A stretch of DNA of 64,000 nucleotides from Jiulongibacter sp966250325 (GTDB lineage Bacteria; Bacteroidota; Bacteroidia; Cytophagales; Spirosomataceae). This document shows positions 51,340 to 59,775 of this stretch, piece after piece (position 1 is the stretch's first letter; every line of letters starts with the position of its first letter). Position numbers and translations under genes: made by a program. The stretch covers positions 160,439 to 224,438 of the forward strand of contig CBINGY010000001.1 of NCBI GenBank assembly GCA_966250325.1. The letters are read 5' to 3'. The notes beneath the pieces were generated by a model. That model worked only from the letters and a program-made list of their open reading frames with translations, had not been told where the DNA came from and did no database searches.

Positions 51340-52479
51340 ATGAAACTGGAAATTGAAAGAACCATCTATAAGAGTATCAAAGAACAATGCTTTCAAGGCA
51401 AGGTAATAATTCTTTTAGGTGCACGTCAGGTTGGAAAAACTACCTTACTAAAACAGCTTATCGGGGAGTTAAAAACAAATGCTGTATGGCTAAACGCAGA
51501 TGAATCTGATGTTAAGGAAGCATTCGAAAATGCCGGCACCAGCACCCAACTACTGCAATTAATAGGAGCAGAGACGCAATTGGCCATCCTCGATGAAGCA
51601 CAGCAAATTAAAGGGATAGGGAAAAAGCTTAAGTTAATTTACGATTCACAGCCACATATTCAGATTATTGCTACCGGCTCATCTGCGTTTGATCTTCAAA
51701 ACGAGACGAATGAACCGCTCACCGGTAGAAAAAGAGAATTTTATTTATTCCCGATGTCGTTTTCAGAACTGGCATCGCATACATCTGTTTTGGAGGAGAA
51801 AAGGCTTCTGGAAACCCGCCTCGTTTTTGGTTCTTACCCGGAGGTGATTAAAAATGCTGGTCAGGAGAAAGAAGCCCTGTTGGAAATAGCGAATAGTTAC
51901 CTGTATAAGGATATTCTTCAGTTTGATGGCATTAGAAAATCGACTGTTTTACGAAAATTACTTCAGGCTCTAGCCTTGCAAATTGGCAGTGAAGTGAGCT
52001 TTAATGAGTTATCCAGAATTATAGGTAATATTAGCTCAGAAACCGTTGAACGTTATCTGGATTTGCTTGAAAAGGCCTATGTGATCTATCAGCTTCCTGC
52101 TCTCTCCAGAAATATGAGAAATGAACTAAAAAAAGGCAAAAAATACTATTTCTATGACACGGGTATTAGAAATGTACTCATCAATAATTTTAGTCAAATT
52201 AACCTGCGTACGGATAAAGGAGCACTCTGGGAGAATTATTTGATTTCAGAGCGTATGAAATACCTTAACTATACCCGACAAACCGTAAACCGCTATTTCT
52301 GGCGTACCAAAGACCAGGCAGAGATCGATTATATTGAAGAAACAAAAGGGGTTTTAAAAGCCTTTGAACTGAAGTGGGCTGATCAAAAGGTAAGGTTTCC
52401 AAATTCATTTCTCACCCATTACCCCAATCACGAAACCCAATTGATTTCGGTTCAGAATTATATGGAATTTATCTCTTAG
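51340..52479 (+). CDS. AAA-family ATPase with DUF4143 domain
   Basis: This 379-residue protein has a P-loop NTPase half with Walker A GARQVGKTT (27-35) and Walker B LAILDEAQQI (about 82-91), followed by the AAA_14 region (IIATGSSAFDL) and a C-terminal DUF4143 domain (about 170-340, LLQALALQIGSEVSFNELSRIIGNISSETVERYLDLLEKAYVIYQL) that resembles a winged helix plus a PD-(D/E)xK-like fold (FFWRTKDQAEIDYIEE). Genes of this type are scattered in many bacteria and archaea with unclear function. It starts 10 bases after a tandem repeat array and ends at a hairpin shared with the next gene. Confidence 0.9.
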   Translation: MKLEIERTIYKSIKEQCFQGKVIILLGARQVGKTTLLKQLIGELKTNAVWLNADESDVKEAFENAGTSTQLLQLIGAETQLAILDEAQQIKGIGKKLKLIYDSQPHIQIIATGSSAFDLQNETNEPLTGRKREFYLFPMSFSELASHTSVLEEKRLLETRLVFGSYPEVIKNAGQEKEALLEIANSYLYKDILQFDGIRKSTVLRKLLQALALQIGSEVSFNELSRIIGNISSETVERYLDLLEKAYVIYQLPALSRNMRNELKKGKKYYFYDTGIRNVLINNFSQINLRTDKGALWENYLISERMKYLNYTRQTVNRYFWRTKDQAEIDYIEETKGVLKAFELKWADQKVRFPNSFLTHYPNHETQLISVQNYMEFIS

Positions 52480-52519
52480 GAAAAGGTATTTGTAACCTTT
52501 CCCTAAGAGCAATTAATAT

Positions 52520-52563
52520 AAAAGCATTATCAAAAATTCAGCACATCAAAGCTGAATGCTTTT
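52520..52563. terminator. Overlapping hairpins between the DUF4143 and heme-protein genes
   Basis: AAAAGCATT (52520-52528) pairs with AATGCTTTT (52555-52563), and the inner ATTCAGC (52536-52542) with GCTGAAT (52551-52557); the two pairings share bases and so exclude each other. T-rich flanks suggest termination from both sides. Confidence 0.6.
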
Positions 52564-52572
52564 GCTTGTTAT

Positions 52573-55182
52573 TTACCTAAACACCTCATGCTTCTCATTT
52601 CCTCCGGCAATCAAATAAGCCAGCAAATCTTTCAATTCCTCCTCATTCAGCGAATTGATGAGGCCGGGAAGCATCACAGAAACTTTGGAATACTCCTTTT
52701 TCACCACATCAGCCTTTTTGATTTCCATGAGGTAATCGGGGGCATACGGGTTTTGTGAAACCTGATAGGAGTCGCCGTTCTGACTGATGATTTTGGCAAT
52801 CACCGATTCCCCGTTTTTCAGCTGAAACTCGGTGGCGGCATATTGATCTGAAATCGCTTTGTCGGGGTTTATGATTGCCTCCAAAATGGCCTCTTTGCTA
52901 AACCGTGTGCCTATGCGGGTGAGATCTGGCCCCACGTTTCCGCCTTCGCCCTGCATGCCATGACAGCGGTTACAGGTAGTGGCCACATACATGGCCTTGC
53001 CACGTTTGAAGTCTCTGTGCTCCAGCGGGCTATTAATAATGCCGGCCGCAGCTTCCAGCGTCCAGTTTTTTCCCGGGCCTTTCGGGTATTCGTCCAGTTT
53101 AAGGTCATTTCCGGAATCTGTAAGCATGCCGCCGCCAGAGATTTCATCGTAAAGTGCCCTTTCGTTCTCAGGCACATTTTGAAGGGCCATCTTTCGGGCT
53201 TTGTCAATAAAGCCGATGTAGCTGTTTCCGCCGCGGTATTCAAAGGCCTTCTTGAACCACTTGAAATACTCTTTGCGAAGGGCGGGGGTCCAGCCAGCTT
53301 TGGCTTCGCTCAATACTATAGCAAAATACGTCTGCTCTACCGGCGGTACTTTTTCCAGCATTTTGGCAATATCAAGTCCGTAAGCCGGATTTCTCAGAAT
53401 AAGGTCTGCAGAAGAAGTGGCGGTTTCTCCACCGGCAATTTCATTCCCCGTCTTACTGTCTTTGATAAGTTTAAGGGTTTTCTTCACCACACCCGGACTT
53501 TCCAGAGCTACCAACAGTTTGCTGAGCTGCTGATTGATCAACAGGTGCTCTGTAGGATACATTCGTTCCAGATTTGCTGCGAGTGTTTGCCCGGCAGTTC
53601 CCTGGGGATTGCCGTTTCGTGAGATCATTACTTCGTAAGTTCTCAATACATCGAGCAGCTCCTGCGGGGTTCTGTTTGTAAGAGGAATGGTTGATAATTG
53701 TTTTTCAATCAACGCTTTATCTCCACCCGAACGAATGACAGCCAGCAAGGCGGCCTGTTTTTTCACCATTGATTTTTCCTGTTCAATACGCCCGGCCCAT
53801 TGAGAAGAATTTTTATGTTCTACCGCAATTCGGGCCGCATAACGTACGTAGCGATCGGGGTGGTCCAGATTTTCCCAGGCGAAATCCAGTGAAGCATTAT
53901 CCTGTTTGTCAAAAGAAGCTTCCAGTTTTCTACGTAATTGATTTTCGGCGGTGAGCTCCGTTTTGGGGAGGTTTTCATCGTCCAGCGGGCCTTCGTAATA
54001 CACCCGGTAAAGATCGGAGGGCAGATTACGGCCGCCTGTCATGAAGTAAAGGGCTCCATCAGGGCCTATGGCTCCATCGGTGAGTGGTAAGGGCACGCCG
54101 GATAAAAATTCTTCCCGCTCTGCGGTATATCCTCCTCCTTGAGGTTTAAGTTTCAATGCGTGCATGATTCCAAACGACCAGTCGAAAGCCAGCAAAGAGT
54201 TTCGGTATTTGGCCGGGAAACGGGCATCTTTCAGATAAAGCAGATTGGTAGGTGAGCCCTGCCCGATGTTAATCACCGGAGGCAAATTATCTGTAAACGC
54301 CGGATTCCATTTTCCGTCGCCGGTTCTCCAGCCATACTCTGCTCCTTCTGCCGAAAGACAGATACGGGTTGGCCGGTACCAGGGCAGGCCAAAGTCCCAC
54401 TCCATGTCTGCATCATACACAAAAAGGTCGCCTACATCGTTGAAAGCCAAATCAAAAGGATTCCGATAGCCGGCACTTATGAGGGTCCAGGTGTTGGTTT
54501 CGGGTTCAACTTTCGCTACCCATCCGCCCGGTTCTTTGCGGTCATTGGCATGGCCACGCGGGTCTTTTATTTCAGGGAAAAGGTTATCATACGCCCAGGT
54601 TTTCGGTAGTTTATGGTGATTCATTTCCGGTAGATCGGTGTAATTTCCCGCAATAACATAGAGGGATTTGCCATCGGGAGCCAATTTGATGCTATGCGGC
54701 CCATGCTCGCCATGACCAGTGAGTGCTTTCATCAATTCCATTTTATCAAAGGAATCATCTCCATTGGTATCGGTGAGGCGGTAAAAACCACTTTGCTGAG
54801 GCAATTTTTCTGTGGATCGGTTATTGACCATCACAAAAAGGCTGTTGAATGCATAAAGTAAACCATGAGCCGTTCCAATGCTTTGACCATCTGGCAGTTG
54901 AATTTTTTCCACCTTGGGCGTAAGGTCTTTTGAACCGATAGCCGGGATTTCCAGCCGGAATAAGCCTCCATATTGATCTGAGGCAATGAGCCTTCCTTTG
55001 TCATCAAAACACATGGCTACCCACGAACCGATTTTATTTTCTGAAGGAGAATACAGATGTTCTGCTTTAAATCCGGGTTGAAGCTTAAGGCCGGGGGTGT
55101 CAGCAGGTTTTGAGCGAAGGGCCAGCAGGCAAACAAGTGCTGTTACCAGGCCGCCAAGACTTAGGAAGATGGTTTTTTTCAT
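52573..55182 (-). CDS. PVC-type heme-binding CxxCH protein (membrane-bound dehydrogenase-like)
   Basis: This 869-residue exported protein has a signal peptide (about 1-25), an N-terminal beta-propeller of the soluble glucose-dehydrogenase type (about 35-400, with motifs such as HGLLYAFNSLFVMVNN, GEHGPHSIKLAPDGK and GYRNPFDLAFNDVGDLFVYDADMEWD), a HEAT-like helical middle, and a C-terminal cytochrome c domain with CNRCH (737-741) and GNVGPDLTRIG. Such proteins are thought to oxidise sugars or their derivatives. It is the last gene of the catabolic cluster and overlaps the dehydrogenase gene by 4 bases. Confidence 0.9.
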   Translation of the reverse strand: MKKTIFLSLGGLVTALVCLLALRSKPADTPGLKLQPGFKAEHLYSPSENKIGSWVAMCFDDKGRLIASDQYGGLFRLEIPAIGSKDLTPKVEKIQLPDGQSIGTAHGLLYAFNSLFVMVNNRSTEKLPQQSGFYRLTDTNGDDSFDKMELMKALTGHGEHGPHSIKLAPDGKSLYVIAGNYTDLPEMNHHKLPKTWAYDNLFPEIKDPRGHANDRKEPGGWVAKVEPETNTWTLISAGYRNPFDLAFNDVGDLFVYDADMEWDFGLPWYRPTRICLSAEGAEYGWRTGDGKWNPAFTDNLPPVINIGQGSPTNLLYLKDARFPAKYRNSLLAFDWSFGIMHALKLKPQGGGYTAEREEFLSGVPLPLTDGAIGPDGALYFMTGGRNLPSDLYRVYYEGPLDDENLPKTELTAENQLRRKLEASFDKQDNASLDFAWENLDHPDRYVRYAARIAVEHKNSSQWAGRIEQEKSMVKKQAALLAVIRSGGDKALIEKQLSTIPLTNRTPQELLDVLRTYEVMISRNGNPQGTAGQTLAANLERMYPTEHLLINQQLSKLLVALESPGVVKKTLKLIKDSKTGNEIAGGETATSSADLILRNPAYGLDIAKMLEKVPPVEQTYFAIVLSEAKAGWTPALRKEYFKWFKKAFEYRGGNSYIGFIDKARKMALQNVPENERALYDEISGGGMLTDSGNDLKLDEYPKGPGKNWTLEAAAGIINSPLEHRDFKRGKAMYVATTCNRCHGMQGEGGNVGPDLTRIGTRFSKEAILEAIINPDKAISDQYAATEFQLKNGESVIAKIISQNGDSYQVSQNPYAPDYLMEIKKADVVKKEYSKVSVMLPGLINSLNEEELKDLLAYLIAGGNEKHEVFR

Positions 55183-56120
55183 AGTTGGTTCAGGTTAAAA
55201 ATGCATCCCTTCATGGGTTCTTCGTTTCGTAAAAGTGCGAGAACGTTATTCACGGCATCCACACACATGGTGGTGTAGGTTCGGCTGGTGAGACTGGCCA
55301 GGTGAGCAGTGATAAGTACGTTGGGTAGGCGTACCAATTCATTTTCTGGTGAAGGTGGCTCCTGTGACATCACATCAGCTCCGTAACCGGCAATTTGTCC
55401 GTTTTTCAAAGCTTCGGTAAGAGCCTGTTCATCAATGATTTCTCCCCGGGCCGTATTGATCAGAATGGCCGTATTTTTCATTTTTTTAAAGGCCGTGGCG
55501 TCAATAAAGTTTCGGGTTTCAGGAGTAAGAGGAATATGACAGGAAATAATGTCTGAAACAGCCAGAAGATCATCTATTGGACGATAATCAGGGTCATTTT
55601 TAAGGTCAATGGTGGTATGAATGACCTTCATACCAAAAGCCCTGGCCATACCTGCTACGATTTTACCGATGGTACCCATCCCGATAATCCCGAGGGTTTT
55701 ACCGTATATTTCATCTCCCTGAAACTGGTTACGCCAGGCCCAGTTACTCCGCTTTACTTCCTCCACAGCCCTGTACATGTTCCGCTGCAGCATGAGCATC
55801 AGGCTGAGAGCGTGCTCTGCTACCGTTTGCGAGTTTACACCCGGGTTGTTGAGTACCCGTATCTTTTTTGACGAGGCATAGGGTATATCAATGTTGTCAA
55901 GTCCCACACCTGCTCGGGCCACTATGCTGAGCTCCGGAAACCGATCGATCACTTCGGCAGTAACCCGCCCTTTACCCCGGGTAATCAAAGCTTCCACTCC
56001 GGAGGGATCAATGCCACTGAGATCAAAATTATATGCTGTGATCACCTGAACATCCCTGGCCTCATGAAGTATTTCATGAGCTGCGGGGGCGAGGGTTTCA
56101 AGCAGAATGATTTTTTTCAT
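55179..56120 (-). CDS. D-isomer 2-hydroxyacid dehydrogenase (SerA-like)
   Basis: This 313-residue cytoplasmic enzyme has the substrate part with NNPGVNSQTVAEHALSLML (about 91-109), the NAD-binding GMGTIG (147-152), and catalytic-region motifs INTARGEIIDEQAL and ITAHLASLT (Arg, Glu, His). It is related to 3-phosphoglycerate dehydrogenase, but it lacks the regulatory C-terminal domain (length fits the short type). In this cluster it most likely reduces or oxidises a 2-hydroxy/2-keto sugar acid. Its stop overlaps the heme-protein start by 4 bases, and it begins 1 base after the VOC gene. Confidence 0.9.
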   Translation of the reverse strand: MKKIILLETLAPAAHEILHEARDVQVITAYNFDLSGIDPSGVEALITRGKGRVTAEVIDRFPELSIVARAGVGLDNIDIPYASSKKIRVLNNPGVNSQTVAEHALSLMLMLQRNMYRAVEEVKRSNWAWRNQFQGDEIYGKTLGIIGMGTIGKIVAGMARAFGMKVIHTTIDLKNDPDYRPIDDLLAVSDIISCHIPLTPETRNFIDATAFKKMKNTAILINTARGEIIDEQALTEALKNGQIAGYGADVMSQEPPSPENELVRLPNVLITAHLASLTSRTYTTMCVDAVNNVLALLRNEEPMKGCIFNLNQL

Positions 56121-56609
56121 TCAGGATTGATGATAAAGCGTGGCATCTTTTGATTTATATCCTCTGAAATCATTTCGGCCAGAAACATAGATTCCATCCT
56201 GATAAAGTTCATCTTCCATAATGGCCGGGTCAATTTCTGTTCCCGGAGGGCAGGAAAGCTCCACCAGATTGCCCGAAGGGTCACGGATAAAAAACTGGAG
56301 GGGTCCATCCGGCAAACGTCTTACTTTGCCCCAGGGTGTGGTGTCAATAATCCCCAGTTCTTTCATTCTCCAGAAAATTTCGTTGATATTATCCATGTGA
56401 AAACACACGTGCCCGCGGAAAGAAATGTCATCATCCCACTCGGTGAGGTGGAGTTGTTGGGTTTCATTGATTTTGAAAAAAGAAGTTGGATAATCGAACA
56501 GAAAGGCAGGAATTACCTCCAATCCAAGTTCTCTTTCGTAAAATTCCGAAGCTTCCTCCAGATTTTTGACCACCAGGGTCACGTGATTTATTCCAATAGT
56601 CTTTGCCAT
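56121..56609 (-). CDS. VOC/glyoxalase family protein
   Basis: This is a 162-residue protein with the vicinal-oxygen-chelate fold. The two repeats start at INHVTLVVKNLEEASEFYERELGLEV and GHVCFHMDNINEIFWRMKELG, and metal ligands are expected in INHVTL, HLTEW and DPSGNLVELS. It may be a dioxygenase, isomerase or glyoxalase; the reaction cannot be told. It sits between the enolase-superfamily and dehydrogenase genes with one or two bases between stops and starts, so it is an integral part of the operon. Confidence 0.9.
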   Translation of the reverse strand: MAKTIGINHVTLVVKNLEEASEFYERELGLEVIPAFLFDYPTSFFKINETQQLHLTEWDDDISFRGHVCFHMDNINEIFWRMKELGIIDTTPWGKVRRLPDGPLQFFIRDPSGNLVELSCPPGTEIDPAIMEDELYQDGIYVSGRNDFRGYKSKDATLYHQS

Positions 56610-56611
56610 AA

Positions 56612-57781
56612 TCAGCGTATGTTTTGTTTAAACTCATTCACAAAATCCCAGTTGGGGCTCAGGCCCAGGCCAGGAGCGGTTGGCAGAAGAATATCTCCGT
56701 TGACCGCTTCAATTTTCTCATTGACCAGCTCATACATCATGGGATTTCCGCCCGATGAAAACTCAATGACAACGGCCGATGGTGAGGCAAAAGCCACGTT
56801 TACACCCGCCATAAACGAGAACGCAGATCCCCAGCAGTGCGGGGCCAGCTCCAGCTGATACGTATGTGCCAGCTGAGAAACACGCATGGCTTCGGTGATA
56901 CCTCCAATGATGGCAGAATCTGGCTGCACCACATCCAGAGCTCTTACTTCAATGAGATCACGAACATCAAAGGCGGTATATTCACTTTCGCCGGCTGCAA
57001 TGGGAATACTGGTAGAAGACCTGATCTCTGCGGTCCCATGTCTGTTATCCGGGCTCACCGGTTCTTCAAACCAGTACAGATCACAGTCTTCAACCCCACG
57101 GCAAAACTTCTTGGCTTCCGGTACACTGAAGGTGCCGTGGGCATCGGTCATGAGAAGAATGTCGTCTCCCAGAGCTTCGCGGGCGGCCTTTACGCGTTTG
57201 ATGCTTTCTTTCACTGTACCATCCATTACACCCACCCGCATTTTCACGCCTTTAAAACCTTTGGCTGAATAACTGAGCAGCTGTTCTCCTATTTTTTCAG
57301 CAGAGGCCCATCCGCCACTTGCATAGGCAGGCATTTTGTCACGACAGGCACCACCGAGTAATTCTACCACCGGCACGCCCAGCATTTTTCCTTTGAGATC
57401 CCAGAGTGCGGTATCCACTCCGCTCATGGCTGAAATGGTGAGTCCGCGTCTGCCAAGAATCGGAAATTTACGGCCCCGATCCAGAGCATAATGATCCCGG
57501 GTACCATTGTATATAATTTCCCAAAGACGGCTGATGTGGCGGGCATCCTGGCCAACGAGTGCCGGCTTAATTTCGTTTTCAATGCAGCTCACAATAGATG
57601 CACATGATCCACTGGAGCCTACGGCTGCTTTGGCTTCACCAAACCCCTGGAGGCCGCTTTCTGTGGTTACCACCACCAAGGTCATGTCAAAATCAGTAAG
57701 CAGGCCATAATCGGACCGATGTTGTTTTTCTTTCGGAATAGGGCAGCGAAGCCAGAAAGCTTCTATGTTCGTAATTTTCAT
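56612..57781 (-). CDS. Enolase-superfamily sugar-acid dehydratase/racemase (mandelate racemase type)
   Basis: This 389-residue enzyme has the mandelate racemase/muconate lactonising fold. The catalytic base motif is KMR (180-182), metal ligands are D213 (TDAHG), E239 (WFEEP) and E265 (AGESE), and H315 (APHCW) is the second base. This pattern fits sugar-acid dehydratases or epimerases. ATG 57781 is used because it begins with KITNIEAFWLRCP, while the upstream frame extension is not conserved. It lies between the TIM-barrel isomerase and VOC genes. The substrate is probably an acid sugar. Confidence 0.92.
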   Translation of the reverse strand: MKITNIEAFWLRCPIPKEKQHRSDYGLLTDFDMTLVVVTTESGLQGFGEAKAAVGSSGSCASIVSCIENEIKPALVGQDARHISRLWEIIYNGTRDHYALDRGRKFPILGRRGLTISAMSGVDTALWDLKGKMLGVPVVELLGGACRDKMPAYASGGWASAEKIGEQLLSYSAKGFKGVKMRVGVMDGTVKESIKRVKAAREALGDDILLMTDAHGTFSVPEAKKFCRGVEDCDLYWFEEPVSPDNRHGTAEIRSSTSIPIAAGESEYTAFDVRDLIEVRALDVVQPDSAIIGGITEAMRVSQLAHTYQLELAPHCWGSAFSFMAGVNVAFASPSAVVIEFSSGGNPMMYELVNEKIEAVNGDILLPTAPGLGLSPNWDFVNEFKQNIR

Positions 57782-57847
57782 TGGGTTGGTTTCAAATTGT
57801 TTTGGGGAAGGTGAACCCACTGGTTATCATATCCTTAAACTCCTCAA

Positions 57848-58738
57848 TCATTTGGATAAATACGGTCGTAAAGTATCTATCGATTTCTGCGTAAGCATGG
57901 AATAAAACTCTTCGGTGATGGCCGAGCTCCCATGATCTTCCAGAAACTTTTTCTGCTCGGGGCTAAGAACTTCCGGCATATTGTCAATGGAATTGGGATA
58001 CGGATTTGCAGGCGTTCTGTCAAGTGGCGGGCAAAATTCCACGGAAAGTACCTCGTCATATCCAATCTCCTGCAAGGTTTTTATAGTACCTACCCAGTCG
58101 ATGGTGCCCATACCGGGAGCCATGCGGTTATTATCGGCTACGTGGAAACCCACCAGACGCCCCTTGGCTCTTCGAATGGCGGCTTGTGCGTCGGTTTCTT
58201 CCATGTTCATGTGGAAGGTATCGAGACAAACGCCACATTTCTCGCCGGTGGCTTTTGCCAAGGCCAGAGCCTGATCACCCCGGTTTATGAAATAGGTTTC
58301 AAAACGGTTTATGGGCTCAATACCAATTAAAATACCGCAACTTTCGGCGTATTCATACACCTGCTGCATCCCTTCCACGGCCCACTCCCACTCTTCATCC
58401 GGGCGGCCATCGGGAATAATTTTGCCTACGGTGCCGGGAACCACGGAAACCATACGGCCATCCAGTTCGCTTACCATGCGTACCACGTCTTTGACATACT
58501 GCACAGAGTCTGCCCGCTGTTTTTTGTCTTTGGCAAGCAGGTTTCGTTTTTCCAGCATTAGCGTAACAGAACCCCAGCAGCTAAGGCCGGCGTCATCCAG
58601 CAGTTTTTTTACTTTTTTGGTGTCATATATCTCCGGACTTCCCTGAATCTCCAGACTGTCATAACCCATACGGGCTATGCGGTTTACGGTGGCTTCAATG
58701 GTCTCTGCCCGCATCCAGTTATGTATTGATATCTTCAT
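57848..58738 (-). CDS. Sugar phosphate isomerase/epimerase family TIM barrel
   Basis: This 296-residue protein of the xylose isomerase-like superfamily opens with ISIHNWMRAETIEATVNRIARMGYDSLEIQG. Metal-binding residues are expected in GIEPINRFETYF, LDTFHMNMEE (His) and GFHVADNNRMAPGMGTIDW, and the typical ending SVEFCPPL follows. It probably isomerises or epimerises a sugar or keto-sugar. It has no signal peptide. It is transcribed after the ThuA gene (16 bases apart) and before the enolase-superfamily gene. Confidence 0.9.
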   Translation of the reverse strand: MKISIHNWMRAETIEATVNRIARMGYDSLEIQGSPEIYDTKKVKKLLDDAGLSCWGSVTLMLEKRNLLAKDKKQRADSVQYVKDVVRMVSELDGRMVSVVPGTVGKIIPDGRPDEEWEWAVEGMQQVYEYAESCGILIGIEPINRFETYFINRGDQALALAKATGEKCGVCLDTFHMNMEETDAQAAIRRAKGRLVGFHVADNNRMAPGMGTIDWVGTIKTLQEIGYDEVLSVEFCPPLDRTPANPYPNSIDNMPEVLSPEQKKFLEDHGSSAITEEFYSMLTQKSIDTLRPYLSK

Positions 58739-58754
58739 TGTAACAGATTAATTA

Positions 58755-59708
58755 CTAAGGTATTTCTATAGGTTTTACGCCCTTGATATATTTTTCTCCA
58801 AATCCCGAATTACTTGGTTCGTAGGTATCTACCGGCTCAGCATTGACCCCGTTTTTAGGAATCATTTTTTCTTTACCCAGAGCCCAGTAGATGCCATTGA
58901 GAGCAAGTTTTCGCATTTCTTCCAGCTTAAAATCGTAGGGGTGGCCCAGCGTGGTGAAGAAAACCCGGGAAGCCTTCCCAGATTCGCCGGTATACGTTTT
59001 GGTCCATGCTACCGGATTTGTGAGCGGAAACTTATCCAGCTTCCCGGCTTTTTCATGAGCAGAAATAAGAGACCGGCCCTGCAAAAAGGGCTTGCTGTCA
59101 CCATACAATTTCCAGTCGCCGCCATCCACATGATAGAGCCATGAATACGCCTCAAAGGGTTTTAAGCCATTCAGAATAGGGGTTTTGGCTTCTGGCAGAA
59201 TAGTTACTTCGGTGAGTTTTCCGTGCCCGTCTTCAAAATGCCCGTGATGCGTTATCCATTGCTGACCAAAAACTTTAGTCGGCCACTCGTTATTCATGTT
59301 AACATTGGGTGAATCTTCCTTGTACAAAAAGGTATGGGTAGCTGTTCTGAAACCTACCATCGGTCTGCCGGATTCGGCATAGTCTTTTATCAGCTTCAAT
59401 TCATCGTCGGGCAATGCTCTGAAACGGGCAAAAACCACCATGAGGTCGGCATCTTTGAGGGCTTCCAATCCCTCAATGTGATCCAGCCTGTTGGGGTCAA
59501 TAAATCCTTCTTTATTGACAGAAAAACAGAGCGTAATGTCTGCATTCAGTTCTCTTTTGAGAATTTTAGCCAGCATGGGCATTGACTCCTCAGAGCGGTA
59601 CTCTTCATCGCCTATTACAAATACAATCTTAGGCTTATTGTTTCTTCCGCTCTGGGCAAAACAGCTCAGTGTAAGGCAAGCCAGAATCAGTATGATCGAA
59701 TATTTCAT
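58755..59708 (-). CDS. ThuA-domain protein, exported
   Basis: This 317-residue protein has a signal peptide (MKYSIILILACLTLSCFAQ), so it acts outside the cytoplasm. The ThuA (class I glutamine amidotransferase-like) domain has KIVFVIGDEEYRSEESMPML, DADLMVVFARFRALPDDEL, MVGFRTATHTF and WITHHGHFEDGHGK. ThuA proteins are tied to trehalose or keto-glycoside use. In the cluster it probably handles an oxidised sugar produced in the periplasm. It is second in transcription order, after the large heme-binding protein. Confidence 0.88.
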   Translation of the reverse strand: MKYSIILILACLTLSCFAQSGRNNKPKIVFVIGDEEYRSEESMPMLAKILKRELNADITLCFSVNKEGFIDPNRLDHIEGLEALKDADLMVVFARFRALPDDELKLIKDYAESGRPMVGFRTATHTFLYKEDSPNVNMNNEWPTKVFGQQWITHHGHFEDGHGKLTEVTILPEAKTPILNGLKPFEAYSWLYHVDGGDWKLYGDSKPFLQGRSLISAHEKAGKLDKFPLTNPVAWTKTYTGESGKASRVFFTTLGHPYDFKLEEMRKLALNGIYWALGKEKMIPKNGVNAEPVDTYEPSNSGFGEKYIKGVKPIEIP

Positions 59709-59775
59709 CAGGGTTTTATTTGGCTGAGTTATGGTTTGAAACAGAACTCAAATGGTTTTGAAAAGTACACAATCA

